Below are positions 8,210 to 16,062 of a stretch of 32,182 nt of DNA, piece after piece. Position 1 is the stretch's first letter, and every line of letters begins with the position of its first letter. Below the pieces are notes generated by a model. It saw nothing but the letters and a program-made list of their open reading frames with translations. It was not told where the DNA came from and searched no databases. Source of the stretch: Burkholderiaceae bacterium (GTDB taxonomy: Bacteria > Pseudomonadota > Gammaproteobacteria > Burkholderiales > Burkholderiaceae_C); assembly GCA_031253795.1 (NCBI GenBank), contig JAIRVR010000073.1, forward strand, positions 1 to 32,182, given 5' to 3'. Made by a program: the position numbers and the translations under genes.

Positions 8210-9426
8210 GTCCCCACATACCCCCCGGGGGAGAGCCTCCCGCGGATCCTCGGCTGGCCATGGCTTTGCTGTGCCTGGCCTATTTCATCGTCATTGCCAA
8301 CATCACGCTGGTCATCCCCATTTTTCCGCTCATGCAGGCGGAGCTGGATCTCGGCCCGGCCCAAAGCCAGATCCTGCTGGGGGCCTTCCCCACGATCGCG
8401 CTCGTTGCCAACCTCCTGCTGGGACCGCTGATAGACCGGCATGGGCGCAAGCCATTCCTGGTATTGGGCGCGCTGGGTTCCGGTCTGGCCTTCCTCACCA
8501 TGGCCTGGGTGTCCGAACCGGTGACCGTCCTCGTGGCCCGGGCAGTCACCGGCGTGTTCATTCCCATGATGGGAGCAAGCATCTTTGCCTCTGTCGCCGA
8601 CCTGTTCCCGACCGAACAGCGCGCGCGGTATACGGGCTATGTCGCTGCCACGGCGCCCGTGGCCCAGTTGCTGGCGATTCCGCTGACCCTGCTTGCCGGG
8701 AACTGGCTGTCTTGGCGCAGCCCCATCGCCGGCTGTGCCCTCCTGTGTGCCGTGGTCCTGCTCATGGCGCTGCGCCTGCCGTCACGGACACCGCCTCGCC
8801 CGTCGGGAACCCAAGACACCGGGACCTGGGCACTGGTCATCAGTCCATCGGCAGGCGGCCTGCTCGCCGCCTATTTCCTCTTTTCCGCGGCATCCTTTTG
8901 CTTCCTGGCGCTGTACCCGGCCTGGCTGCATTTCCAGATGGAAGACTGGGGTACCTCCTCCGCCGAGCTCTATGCCATCTTTGTCGCAGGAGGCCTTGCA
9001 GGGTTCGCGGGGGCACTGGTCGCCCCCCGGTGGGGGCGGCAATTCAGGCACGCCACGACGCTATGCGCCGTCGTGGCCGTGCTCGGCGCCCTCGCACTGG
9101 CGGCAGTCCCGGCCTCGGCCCGCTTTTTCGTGCCCCAGCTGCTGGCGTACTGCGCCTTCTCCTTTTGCCGTGCGGCGATGTTGCCCATCGTGATGTCCAG
9201 CGGCATGTCCCTGGCCCGCCAGAACCAGCGCAGCACGATGAACGGACTGCTGAACGCGGTGTTTCAAAGCGGTGCCGCCCTGGGGAGCTTTGCCAGCGTC
9301 GCCTTGTACGCACGCTCGCCTTCCTACACAGGGGTCTGCGCCGCGGCCGCCATGGCCTGTGTCGCCGGCGCAGCAGCCTTTACCTGGAGCAACCGCTCGA
9401 CGCGGCTGCCCGCGCCCCAACCCTAG
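8206..9426 (+). CDS. MFS transporter, likely product exporter of the cluster
   Basis: The 406-residue protein has about twelve hydrophobic segments. It carries the major facilitator motif A between helices 2 and 3 (LIDRHGRKPFLVLGA) and a motif-C-like region in TGYVAATAPVAQLLAIP. This resembles the drug/H+ antiporter branch (Bcr/CflA and relatives). Its ATG overlaps the aminotransferase stop as ATGA, so translation is coupled. In a biosynthetic operon such a protein normally exports the product and protects the producer (inference). Import of a precursor cannot be excluded. Confidence 0.88.
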   Translation: MSPHIPPGGEPPADPRLAMALLCLAYFIVIANITLVIPIFPLMQAELDLGPAQSQILLGAFPTIALVANLLLGPLIDRHGRKPFLVLGALGSGLAFLTMAWVSEPVTVLVARAVTGVFIPMMGASIFASVADLFPTEQRARYTGYVAATAPVAQLLAIPLTLLAGNWLSWRSPIAGCALLCAVVLLMALRLPSRTPPRPSGTQDTGTWALVISPSAGGLLAAYFLFSAASFCFLALYPAWLHFQMEDWGTSSAELYAIFVAGGLAGFAGALVAPRWGRQFRHATTLCAVVAVLGALALAAVPASARFFVPQLLAYCAFSFCRAAMLPIVMSSGMSLARQNQRSTMNGLLNAVFQSGAALGSFASVALYARSPSYTGVCAAAAMACVAGAAAFTWSNRSTRLPAPQP

Positions 9427-9458
9427 CCAACCCGGCACCACTACGAAAGAAGCATTTC

Positions 9459-10733
9459 ATGGCCCACCTACTCTTTGGCGGCAGCAATCGTGCCGGCCTG
9501 GCCGCAATCGACAGTGCCCTTGATCTTGGCCACCATGTGACCTTTCTGATGACGCCGGGCATGGGCGCGTTCTTCCGCGATGCGCCGGCGCAGCGCACGC
9601 TGTCCCGCGTGCGCATCGTCGAGCTGGCAACGTTCAGGGATGTGGACCTTCTCACCCAGGCCGTGGCCAGGATACATGCGGCGGACCACGTCGATGCCGC
9701 ACTCACCGTGTTCGATGCCGTCGTACAGCCATTCGCCGAGGCCTGCGCACGCTGCCAGATCCGGGCGACCTCGGCACGGGCCATTGCCCTGGCCAGGGAC
9801 AAGGCGCAATGCCGCGACAGGCTGCGCCAGCATGGCATTGCCCAGCTTCCATCGAGGCGTGTCGCCACCCCGGAGCAGGCCTGCCAATTCGCGCAGGAGC
9901 ACGGCTTTCCACTGATCCTCAAGCCCAATAGCGGACTGGCCAGCATGCTCGTGCAACGCGTGGACAGCGAGCGGCAAATCCACGCCTACTTCGCCGACCT
10001 GGCTCAGGCACATGCCCATATTCCGGAGGCAGTCCAGGAGAACATCGAACTCAGGGACAGCATCATCGTGGAGCGCTACGTCGCCGGTGATCTGTACTCC
10101 GTCGAAGCCGCAGTGACCGCACAAGGCACGCACTGCCTGGTGCTGTCCCGCAGAAAGCGCGACTCGCTGAACGATGCCATCGAGCTCGGATCGACCATGC
10201 CGGGCACGACCGACGAGGCCGTGATACAGCGCGCCTATGCGTATGTCACCGACATACTCTCCGCACTGGGCATGGACCGGGGCATCTTCCACGTCGAGCT
10301 GATCATCGGCGAGGACGCCATTCCCCATCTGGTGGAAGTCAATCCACGCCTGATGGGCGGAACTTCGCCCAGCCTGTACAACCTGGCATCCGGGCGCAAT
10401 GTCTTCGAAGACTTGGTGCACATCCACCTGGACGCTCCCATCGCCGAGGTGCGGGCGCCACGCCACGCGGTGGCCTCACGTGTCATCGGCGCCGCCAGGG
10501 ACTGGGTCGTGCGCGACGACCTTCCTCCTGACTGGATCGACGGCATCGCTTGCGAGATGGCCTACCACGGCATCCAGATTTCCCAAGGCCAGACGCTGCC
10601 CCGCATGACCCACAACTACCACTCCCTCGGTCAGTTCCAGGTGCGTGCGCAAACGCCCCAGGAAGCGGATATCAAGGCGGACCGGTTGCTGGAGCAGATA
10701 TCGCGCATCACGGGGGTCCCGCTGTGCCATTGA
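9459..10733 (+). CDS. ATP-grasp carboxylate-amine ligase (L-amino-acid-ligase-like)
   Basis: The 424-residue protein has a pre-ATP-grasp alpha/beta domain beginning MAHLLFGGSNRAGLAAI. The ATP-grasp core follows (FPLILKPNSGLASMLVQRV, then IVERYVAGDLYSVEA). Metal-binding residues are E280 (in HVELI) and E293 with N295 (in LVEVNPRLMGG). These enzymes activate a carboxylate as acyl phosphate and join it to an amine, and the closest functional group I recall is the dipeptide-forming L-amino acid ligases. Here it probably couples the modified amino acid to a second amino acid. It lies 32 nt after the MFS gene and 17 nt before the RidA-like gene. Its substrate pair is unknown. Confidence 0.88.
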   Translation: MAHLLFGGSNRAGLAAIDSALDLGHHVTFLMTPGMGAFFRDAPAQRTLSRVRIVELATFRDVDLLTQAVARIHAADHVDAALTVFDAVVQPFAEACARCQIRATSARAIALARDKAQCRDRLRQHGIAQLPSRRVATPEQACQFAQEHGFPLILKPNSGLASMLVQRVDSERQIHAYFADLAQAHAHIPEAVQENIELRDSIIVERYVAGDLYSVEAAVTAQGTHCLVLSRRKRDSLNDAIELGSTMPGTTDEAVIQRAYAYVTDILSALGMDRGIFHVELIIGEDAIPHLVEVNPRLMGGTSPSLYNLASGRNVFEDLVHIHLDAPIAEVRAPRHAVASRVIGAARDWVVRDDLPPDWIDGIACEMAYHGIQISQGQTLPRMTHNYHSLGQFQVRAQTPQEADIKADRLLEQISRITGVPLCH

Positions 10734-10750
10734 TACCGGACAAGACCAAG

Positions 10751-11131
10751 ATGTCACTTCACAAAATCAATCCCCAAACGCACTGGAGCACGGCCGTATC
10801 CACCGGGCCGCTGCTCTTTCTGTCCGGCCAGACTGCGAACGGCGCGCAAGGCTGCGCCGACATCGCCTCGCAGACGCAAGAGGCTCTGCGGCGCGTCGAG
10901 CGGATTCTCGAAGCCAACCAGAGCAGCAAGGCCCATCTGGTCAGCGCCACGATCTACCTGCGCCACACCGCTGACTTCCCCAAGGTCAACGAGGTCTGGA
11001 GCCGCTGGCTGGATGGCCTTGAACCACCGGCACGGTCCACCTTGCAGGCCGCGCCCGTGCAGCCTCATCTGGACATCGAAATCTCTGCCGTCGCCATGCG
11101 GCACAACAATGCCATGGAGCGTACGGCATGA
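10751..11131 (+). CDS. RidA/YjgF-family protein lacking the catalytic arginine
   Basis: The 126-residue protein has the RidA fold signature (GPLLFLSGQTA near the N-terminus, then PARSTLQAA and DIEISAVAMR near the end). RidA proteins are trimers that hydrolyse reactive enamines/imines made by PLP enzymes. In a hand alignment with E. coli RidA, PARSCVEVAR against PARSTLQAAP puts Pro102 where the catalytic Arg105 belongs. Imine deaminase activity of the usual kind is therefore unlikely. The protein may be a divergent Rid member with another reaction or a scaffolding role in this pathway. Its stop overlaps the sulfotransferase start as ATGA. Confidence 0.85.
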   Translation: MSLHKINPQTHWSTAVSTGPLLFLSGQTANGAQGCADIASQTQEALRRVERILEANQSSKAHLVSATIYLRHTADFPKVNEVWSRWLDGLEPPARSTLQAAPVQPHLDIEISAVAMRHNNAMERTA

Positions 11132-11997
11132 ATGCACACCCGCCAACAGCCGCCGGCACTTCGTCGCTATCGCAGTCCAGGCAGTGGCTCACACAGCGCT
11201 TTTCAGAGCGTGTCGTCGTGCTGAGTCCGCCACGCACAGGATCCACGCCGGTGGCCAGAATGCTGTGGCAGAACCCGTTATTGCGCTACCACTGCCATGA
11301 GCCCTTCGAGGCCTGGTACTGGGGCGACGGCCACCAGGAGAGCACGGTATCCGCTGCCTTGCGCCATCCGATGTGCGTGGCAAGCGGCGAACGGGTCGAC
11401 GCAACCACGATCGAAGGGCAGCCCGGCCTGGTCATCAAGGAAATGTGCTTTCAGATGGACCGGCCGGCCTTTGAGTTCCTCGCCTCGCTCGCAACGCGGC
11501 CTCTCGTCTTTGTCGTCAGGGATCCGCGCCTGTCCATCGTCTCGCGACTGCGCATCGTTCAGGAGCTGGACGGAGCCAGCACCTTCACCCCGGAACACAG
11601 CGGCTGGGACAGCCTGCTGCTGCAGCTGCAGTGGTGCCGCATGCTTCACATCCCCTATCTCATTGTCGACACCCAAAGACTGAGACAGCAGCCCGAGCGG
11701 CAGGCCAGCGCTTTGATGGCGGGATTGCAATTGCCCATGGAAGGCCTCGCCACTCAATGGTCGCAACGCACCGGCCTGCAGCTTTGCTCCCCCGAGGTGG
11801 GAGCGCTGATGAGCGAAGTACGCACGGGCTCGGACCCGTTCTACCGCCGCGTGCTCGCAAGCAGCGGAATTCAGCCACCCGACGACATCGACCTGTCCGA
11901 CTGCCAGCGGCAAATCGACGCCGCCGGACTCCGCGACCAGGCCGACTCCTGGCTCAGAGCCTACCGGGGGCTGCAGGACGACCCCCGGATGCTGTGA
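11128..11997 (+). CDS. PAPS-dependent sulfotransferase
   Basis: The 289-residue protein transfers a sulfuryl group from 3'-phosphoadenosine-5'-phosphosulfate. The 5'-phosphosulfate loop SPPRTGST is at 33-40. The 3'-phosphate-binding element is RDPRLSIVSR, beginning at R131 and including S136. A C-terminal helix-rich part follows. The length fits small bacterial sulfotransferases, and there is no signal peptide, so it acts in the cytoplasm. The same operon ends with an APS kinase, which makes the donor PAPS; this supports real sulfation of a pathway intermediate. The acceptor is unknown: candidates are the hydroxyl made by the 2OG enzyme or the N-OH made by the flavin enzyme. The ATG overlaps the RidA stop. 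Confidence 0.87.
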   Translation: MNAHPPTAAGTSSLSQSRQWLTQRFSERVVVLSPPRTGSTPVARMLWQNPLLRYHCHEPFEAWYWGDGHQESTVSAALRHPMCVASGERVDATTIEGQPGLVIKEMCFQMDRPAFEFLASLATRPLVFVVRDPRLSIVSRLRIVQELDGASTFTPEHSGWDSLLLQLQWCRMLHIPYLIVDTQRLRQQPERQASALMAGLQLPMEGLATQWSQRTGLQLCSPEVGALMSEVRTGSDPFYRRVLASSGIQPPDDIDLSDCQRQIDAAGLRDQADSWLRAYRGLQDDPRML

Positions 11998-12045
11998 ACG
12001 CCCGCGGCGCCCCTTTTTTCAACCACCAACCTTTCGGAGAACGCT

Positions 12046-12732
12046 ATGGCCCTGCCACAAAGCCGATACATGGTCCTGGACAACATGCCGGCACCCACAC
12101 CCCAGGAGCTGGAAGAGTTCGAGCACCTGCCCGTGGACAAATATGGACTCGGCCCGTACCGGCATATCCGTGTATCGCAATACCTGATGTATTTCGAGGA
12201 TGGCCACTGGATTCTCGGCCTGCTGCCGCGCAGGGGGTTCATCCAGGCTGCGGCGTTCAACAAACTCCGTGGCGGCATTCTGCGCGAGCGCGAACAGATA
12301 CGCGTCGATCCCACCCGGCTGGTGAACCATCTCGCCAACCAGATCCCGCTGGACACCGACAGGTTCTACCAGGTCAATGTGAACCAGGTGCGTGTGGTCT
12401 CCACACCGGAAATCCCGGGCGTCCTGGTCGCCGAGGGCCCGCACAGGGACGGCCATGACTTCGGCGCCATCGTCGTGGTGCGCCGGCACAACATCGAAGG
12501 CGGCGAATCCCAACTGACGCCCCTCGATGGGGGTGACGTGTTCTTCAGGACCGTGCTGCAACCGGGTCAGGCCCTGGTGCATGAAGACCCCAAGATGTTC
12601 CACCACGCGACGAACATCACCCACCTGAGCGAGGAAGGGGGCTACCGCGATATCTGGATCTTTGCCTTCAATGCATGGGAGAACCGGCGCTATGGCCCCC
12701 TGCACGAAAAGTCCGCGCTGGGACTCATGTAA
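12046..12732 (+). CDS. Fe(II)/2-oxoglutarate dioxygenase of the PF10014 amino-acid hydroxylase type
   Basis: The 228-residue protein fits the 2OG-Fe dioxygenase family that contains the L-isoleucine 4-hydroxylase IDO. The iron facial triad is H133 and D135 in PHRDGHDF and H186 in MFHHATNI. The 2OG-binding arginine is probably R201 in YRDIW, and GGESQL lies between them as in the family. Characterised members act on free aliphatic amino acids, often at C4 (the gamma carbon), or oxidise methionine sulfur. The likely role here is to install a hydroxyl on an amino-acid precursor. A CGGAGAA ribosome site lies 6-7 nt before the ATG. Family assignment is from motif memory; the substrate is unknown. 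Confidence 0.85.
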   Translation: MALPQSRYMVLDNMPAPTPQELEEFEHLPVDKYGLGPYRHIRVSQYLMYFEDGHWILGLLPRRGFIQAAAFNKLRGGILREREQIRVDPTRLVNHLANQIPLDTDRFYQVNVNQVRVVSTPEIPGVLVAEGPHRDGHDFGAIVVVRRHNIEGGESQLTPLDGGDVFFRTVLQPGQALVHEDPKMFHHATNITHLSEEGGYRDIWIFAFNAWENRRYGPLHEKSALGLM

Positions 12733-12796
12733 CGCCACTTTCTTCTGGCTCGCAAACATGGCCCCTGCGGGCCGGCCGCCTGGCATCGAGGACTCT

Positions 12797-14110
12797 ATGA
12801 AGCTTGAAATTTATGACATCGTCGGCATAGGCTTCGGCCCCGCCAACATTGCTGTGGCCGTCGCGCTGGATGAAATCGGCTGGCGGGGTTCCACACTGTT
12901 CCTCGAACGTGCTGCGGGACCCCATTGGCAACCCGGCATGCTCATCGATGGAGCCGACACGCAGAACCATCCTCTGCGCGATTTCGTCACGCCACGCAAT
13001 CCCAGAAGCAAGTACGGATTTCTCACCTACCTGCATGAGCACCAGAGATTCTTCGATTACCTCAACCTGGGCCTTCACTACCCCTTGCGCAAGGACTTCG
13101 CACAGTATGTGCAGTGGGTGGCACGCCAGTTCGACGATATCGTCGCCTACTCCCAGGATGTGACCGGAATCACCACGACACGGCATGCCGGCCTTCCCGT
13201 CTATCAGCTGCAGACCGCTGCCGGCCACACCGTTCTGGCACGCAGCCTGATCTTCGCGCCCGGCAGGACACCCCATATTCCGACGCCCTTCAAGACTTTG
13301 CAGGCAGAGCACCTGACCCATCTGGTGAACTACCGGGAGCGCATCCAGTCATTTGCCAGGAACCATCCCGAGGGATGTGTCGCCGTCGTGGGCTCCAGCC
13401 AAAGTGCGGTGGAAATCGTCCTGGACATCGCCGACCGCTTCGACCGGCTGTCGGTCGTCAACCTGGTGCGCGGATTTGGCTATCAACTCAAGGACACCAG
13501 CCCCTTCTCGGAGCACGCCTATTTCCCTGAATTCGTCGACGCCTTCTACGGTGCATCGGAAGCGGCCAAAGGAAAACTGCGCACCGAGCTTTGGCGCAGC
13601 AACTACAGCTCTGCCGACGCCGATGTCATCAACCGCCTTTATCTCAAGCTGTACGAGCAAAAACTCGATCGGCGCGAGCAAGTGCGCCTGATCACGCAAA
13701 ACGAGGTGGTATCGGCCCGTTCGGAAAGCGATGGCGCCAGGCTCAGGCTGCGCCACGCCCTTGCGGACGGCAGAACGGAAATATGCGCCGGCCTCGTCAT
13801 TCTTGCCACGGGCTTCCTGAACTTCGGCGATGGCGTTCAGCAGGAGCGCTATCCCGCCCTGCTCGACAGCATCTCCGGCATGGTCGATCGCCGCGACGAC
13901 GGCAGCTTCGCCGTGGGCCGCGACTACCGGGCGACCGGCATCGATGCCCTGCCACCGCTCTTCATCAACGGCCTCAACGAATCCACACATGGCTTCGGAG
14001 ACGCAGGCTCTTTCAGCCTGCTGTCCCTGAGGGCCTGGCATATCGTCCAGGCCGCCATCGCGGCCTTGCAGGCCACCGGCGCACAGACACCGGAAAGGGC
14101 CTTGTCATGA
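12797..14110 (+). CDS. FAD/NADPH N-hydroxylating monooxygenase (ornithine/lysine hydroxylase family)
   Basis: The 437-residue flavoprotein belongs to the SidA/PvdA/IucD family, which hydroxylates the side-chain amine of ornithine, lysine or related diamines. The FAD motif GIGFGPANI is at 10-18, the NADPH motif GSSQS at 199-203 and the C-terminal ATGF at 337-340. The substrate-side region FVTPRNPRSKYGFLTYLHEH and the NYSSADADVINRLY segment match PvdA and SidA in pattern. GAGG lies 5 nt before the ATG. Most relatives feed hydroxamate siderophores, but no acyltransferase, NRPS or NIS synthetase is nearby. The N-hydroxy group may therefore be sulfated or used as a nucleophile here (inference). 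The EctB-like enzyme suggests diaminobutyrate as one possible substrate. Confidence 0.92.
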   Translation: MKLEIYDIVGIGFGPANIAVAVALDEIGWRGSTLFLERAAGPHWQPGMLIDGADTQNHPLRDFVTPRNPRSKYGFLTYLHEHQRFFDYLNLGLHYPLRKDFAQYVQWVARQFDDIVAYSQDVTGITTTRHAGLPVYQLQTAAGHTVLARSLIFAPGRTPHIPTPFKTLQAEHLTHLVNYRERIQSFARNHPEGCVAVVGSSQSAVEIVLDIADRFDRLSVVNLVRGFGYQLKDTSPFSEHAYFPEFVDAFYGASEAAKGKLRTELWRSNYSSADADVINRLYLKLYEQKLDRREQVRLITQNEVVSARSESDGARLRLRHALADGRTEICAGLVILATGFLNFGDGVQQERYPALLDSISGMVDRRDDGSFAVGRDYRATGIDALPPLFINGLNESTHGFGDAGSFSLLSLRAWHIVQAAIAALQATGAQTPERALS

Positions 14111-15357
14111 CGGTCTTGCACTACACCAGATCGACCATGCTGCTGCATGCGGATCGCATCCTGGGCAGCGAGCATGGTGCCGTTCATGCGCCGGTGCATT
14201 TGAGCACCGCATACCAGCACCCCAGCGCCAGAGATCTGGTTGCGGCCTTCCAGGGCACGAGGAGCGGCTCCGTCTACGCACGCCAGGGCAACCCCACCAC
14301 CACCGCGCTCGAAGCCAAGCTCGCCATGCTGGAAGGCGGCCACGGATGCGTCTGCTTTTCCACCGGCATGGCAGCCATTGCAGCCATCTGCGTGTCCCTG
14401 CTCAAGGCAGGGGACCATATCGTCTGCAGCCGTTTCCTGTTCGGCAATACGGCCAGCCTGCTCAAGACCCTGGAACTCATGGGTGTCGAGGTGAGCTTTG
14501 TCGATGCCACCCAGGCCGCGCATGTCCAGTCCGCGCTCAGGCCCTGCACGCGCATGGTCCTGGCAGAGACCATCGCCAACCCTCGCACCCAGATCGCCGA
14601 CCTGCGCCGCATCGGATCGCTGTGCGCGCAGCAGGGCCTGCTCTACGTGGTGGATGGCACCCTGACCACTCCCATGCTGTGCCAAGCCGCGGACTTCGGC
14701 GCCAGCCTCGTCGTCCACTCGTTGTCGAAAGGCATCAGCGGCCATGGCAATGCCATGGGCGGGGCGGTGGTGGACACCGGAGTGTTCGACTGGTCGCGGT
14801 ACCCCAACATTCTCGAACGGTACAGGAAGGGATCTCCAGCCGGCTGGGGGCTGTTGCAGCTTCGCAAAAAGGGATTGCGTGACTTCGGGGCGTCGCTGCG
14901 AGCGGAAGACGCACACCGGATTGCCGTCGGCGCAGAGACCCTGTTCCTGCGGATGGAGCGTGCCTGCGAAAACGCCATGGAACTGGCAAGCTGGCTGCAG
15001 CAACAGGCAGAGGTGAAGACCGTGCACTATCCGGGACTGGCATCCCACCCGCAGCACCAGCTCTCACGCGAGCTGTTCGCTGGGCGCTTCGGCACCCTGC
15101 TGAGTTTCGAACTGCAGGACGGCCTGGACCTGATGGGCTTTCTGGATGCCCTGTCGCTGGTGATCGTATCTACCCACCTGGCCGACAACCGCACCCTGGC
15201 CATCCCCGTCGCCCACACCATATTCCACGAGATCGGAGCGCAGGCGCGGGCCTCCATGGAGATTGCCGATGGCCTGGTCCGGCTGTCCGTTGGCATCGAG
15301 GACATCAACGACCTCCAGCGGGACCTGGGCAGTGCCCTGGCCCGTTGCAGGGCATGA
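14107..15357 (+). CDS. Cystathionine gamma-synthase/O-acetylhomoserine sulfhydrylase-like PLP enzyme
   Basis: The 416-residue protein is a Cys/Met-metabolism PLP enzyme. The phosphate-binding YARQGNPTT begins at Y57, the PLP-ring aspartate is D183 in YVVDGTLTTP, and the Schiff-base lysine is K208 in HSLSKGISGHG. Family members run gamma- or beta-elimination and replacement on amino acids with a leaving group at C4 or C3. The usual leaving groups are acetate, succinate or a thiol. No homoserine acyltransferase is in the cluster, but a sulfotransferase is, so a gamma-O-sulfo amino acid is an attractive substrate (inference). The start overlaps the N-hydroxylase stop as ATGA. A plain O-acetylhomoserine sulfhydrylase is the main alternative. 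Confidence 0.9.
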   Translation: MTVLHYTRSTMLLHADRILGSEHGAVHAPVHLSTAYQHPSARDLVAAFQGTRSGSVYARQGNPTTTALEAKLAMLEGGHGCVCFSTGMAAIAAICVSLLKAGDHIVCSRFLFGNTASLLKTLELMGVEVSFVDATQAAHVQSALRPCTRMVLAETIANPRTQIADLRRIGSLCAQQGLLYVVDGTLTTPMLCQAADFGASLVVHSLSKGISGHGNAMGGAVVDTGVFDWSRYPNILERYRKGSPAGWGLLQLRKKGLRDFGASLRAEDAHRIAVGAETLFLRMERACENAMELASWLQQQAEVKTVHYPGLASHPQHQLSRELFAGRFGTLLSFELQDGLDLMGFLDALSLVIVSTHLADNRTLAIPVAHTIFHEIGAQARASMEIADGLVRLSVGIEDINDLQRDLGSALARCRA

Positions 15358-15366
15358 GGAGACGCT

Positions 15367-16011
15367 GTGCACAGTCCACCGACCTCGCCTGCGAACCGTT
15401 CACGGTCCGGTGGCGCCATCTGGCACGCCATGGGCGTCGACCTGGGCCAGCGGGCCTCCATCAAGGAACAGCACCCCTGCGCCATCTGGCTGACCGGACT
15501 GTCAGGCGCCGGCAAATCCACCATTGCCAACCTGCTGGAGATCTCGCTGCACCGCAGCGGACACCACACCTACGTGCTCGATGGCGACAATCTGCGCCAC
15601 GGCCTCAACAGCGACCTGGGCTTCGATCCTCCCAGCCGTGTGGAAAACATGCGCCGCATCACCGAAGTTGCCGGCCTGCTCGTCGATGCCGGCCTGATCG
15701 TGATCGTATCCTCGATCTCCCCGTTCCGCCTGGACAGGGAACGTGCACGGTCCGCGCTGAGCCGGCGTGCGCCCTTCGTGGAAGTGTTCGTCGATGTTCC
15801 TCTTGCCGTCGCCGAATCCCGCGATCCCAAAAGCCTTTATCGACGTGCCCGCGCCGGTGAGCTGAGCCATTTCACTGGTCTGGGATCCGCCTACGAAGCC
15901 CCGCTGAACCCGGAGCTGCACATCGATGGCGTGCATTTGTCGCCCATGCAGGCGGTCCAGGCGATCCGGCAGATCACGGATCCGATGACAGGTGTCGTGG
16001 CGCGGCCCTAG
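15367..16011 (+). CDS. cysC: Adenylylsulfate (APS) kinase, cluster-dedicated
   Basis: APS kinase phosphorylates the 3'-OH of APS to give PAPS, the donor used by the sulfotransferase of the same operon. The 214-residue protein has Walker A GLSGAGKST at 44-52, the LDGDNLRHGLNSDLGF segment, and the ISPF motif with S118 where E. coli CysC carries its phospho-serine. It also has the SHFTGLGSAYEAP lid and substrate region. The start is GTG at 15367: AGGAG at 15357-15361 lies 5 nt upstream, and no in-frame ATG fits. About 30 extra N-terminal residues precede the core. It begins 9 bp after the previous stop. No cysD or cysN is present, so APS comes from elsewhere. Confidence 0.93.
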   Translation: MHSPPTSPANRSRSGGAIWHAMGVDLGQRASIKEQHPCAIWLTGLSGAGKSTIANLLEISLHRSGHHTYVLDGDNLRHGLNSDLGFDPPSRVENMRRITEVAGLLVDAGLIVIVSSISPFRLDRERARSALSRRAPFVEVFVDVPLAVAESRDPKSLYRRARAGELSHFTGLGSAYEAPLNPELHIDGVHLSPMQAVQAIRQITDPMTGVVARP

Positions 16012-16062
16012 CCGGGCAAGTCCGCTGGCGGCCGGCCACGCGAAAGCCTCAGGAGACAAGCT

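Larger units (their letters stand above)
5865..16011. other. Candidate biosynthetic gene cluster for a sulfated/N-hydroxylated amino-acid-derived metabolite
   Basis: One LysR gene and nine codirectional genes lie here. Neighbouring reading frames overlap by ATGA at 8206, 11128 and 14107, and no gap between the nine genes exceeds 64 bp, so they look like one transcript. The gene set comprises an aminotransferase, exporter, ATP-grasp ligase, RidA-like protein, sulfotransferase, 2OG-Fe hydroxylase, N-hydroxylase, CGS-like PLP enzyme and APS kinase. That is a complete toolset for building, activating, coupling and exporting a small amino-acid product without NRPS or PKS. The functional linkage is inferred. 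Confidence 0.75.

Noticed and set aside
12760..12773. Hairpin GGCCC-CTGC-GGGCC between the 2OG enzyme and the N-hydroxylase as an attenuator
   Set aside because: Five-bp stem in GC-rich DNA with no U-tract; common by chance.
14107..15357. Simple methionine-pathway gene (metB/metY/metZ)
   Set aside because: Translationally coupled inside a secondary-metabolism operon with no homoserine acyltransferase. Not excluded, but the context argues for a specialised role.
6899..16011. Hydroxamate siderophore gene cluster
   Set aside because: An N-hydroxylase is present, but no acyltransferase, NRPS or NIS synthetase, and no receptor within the operon.
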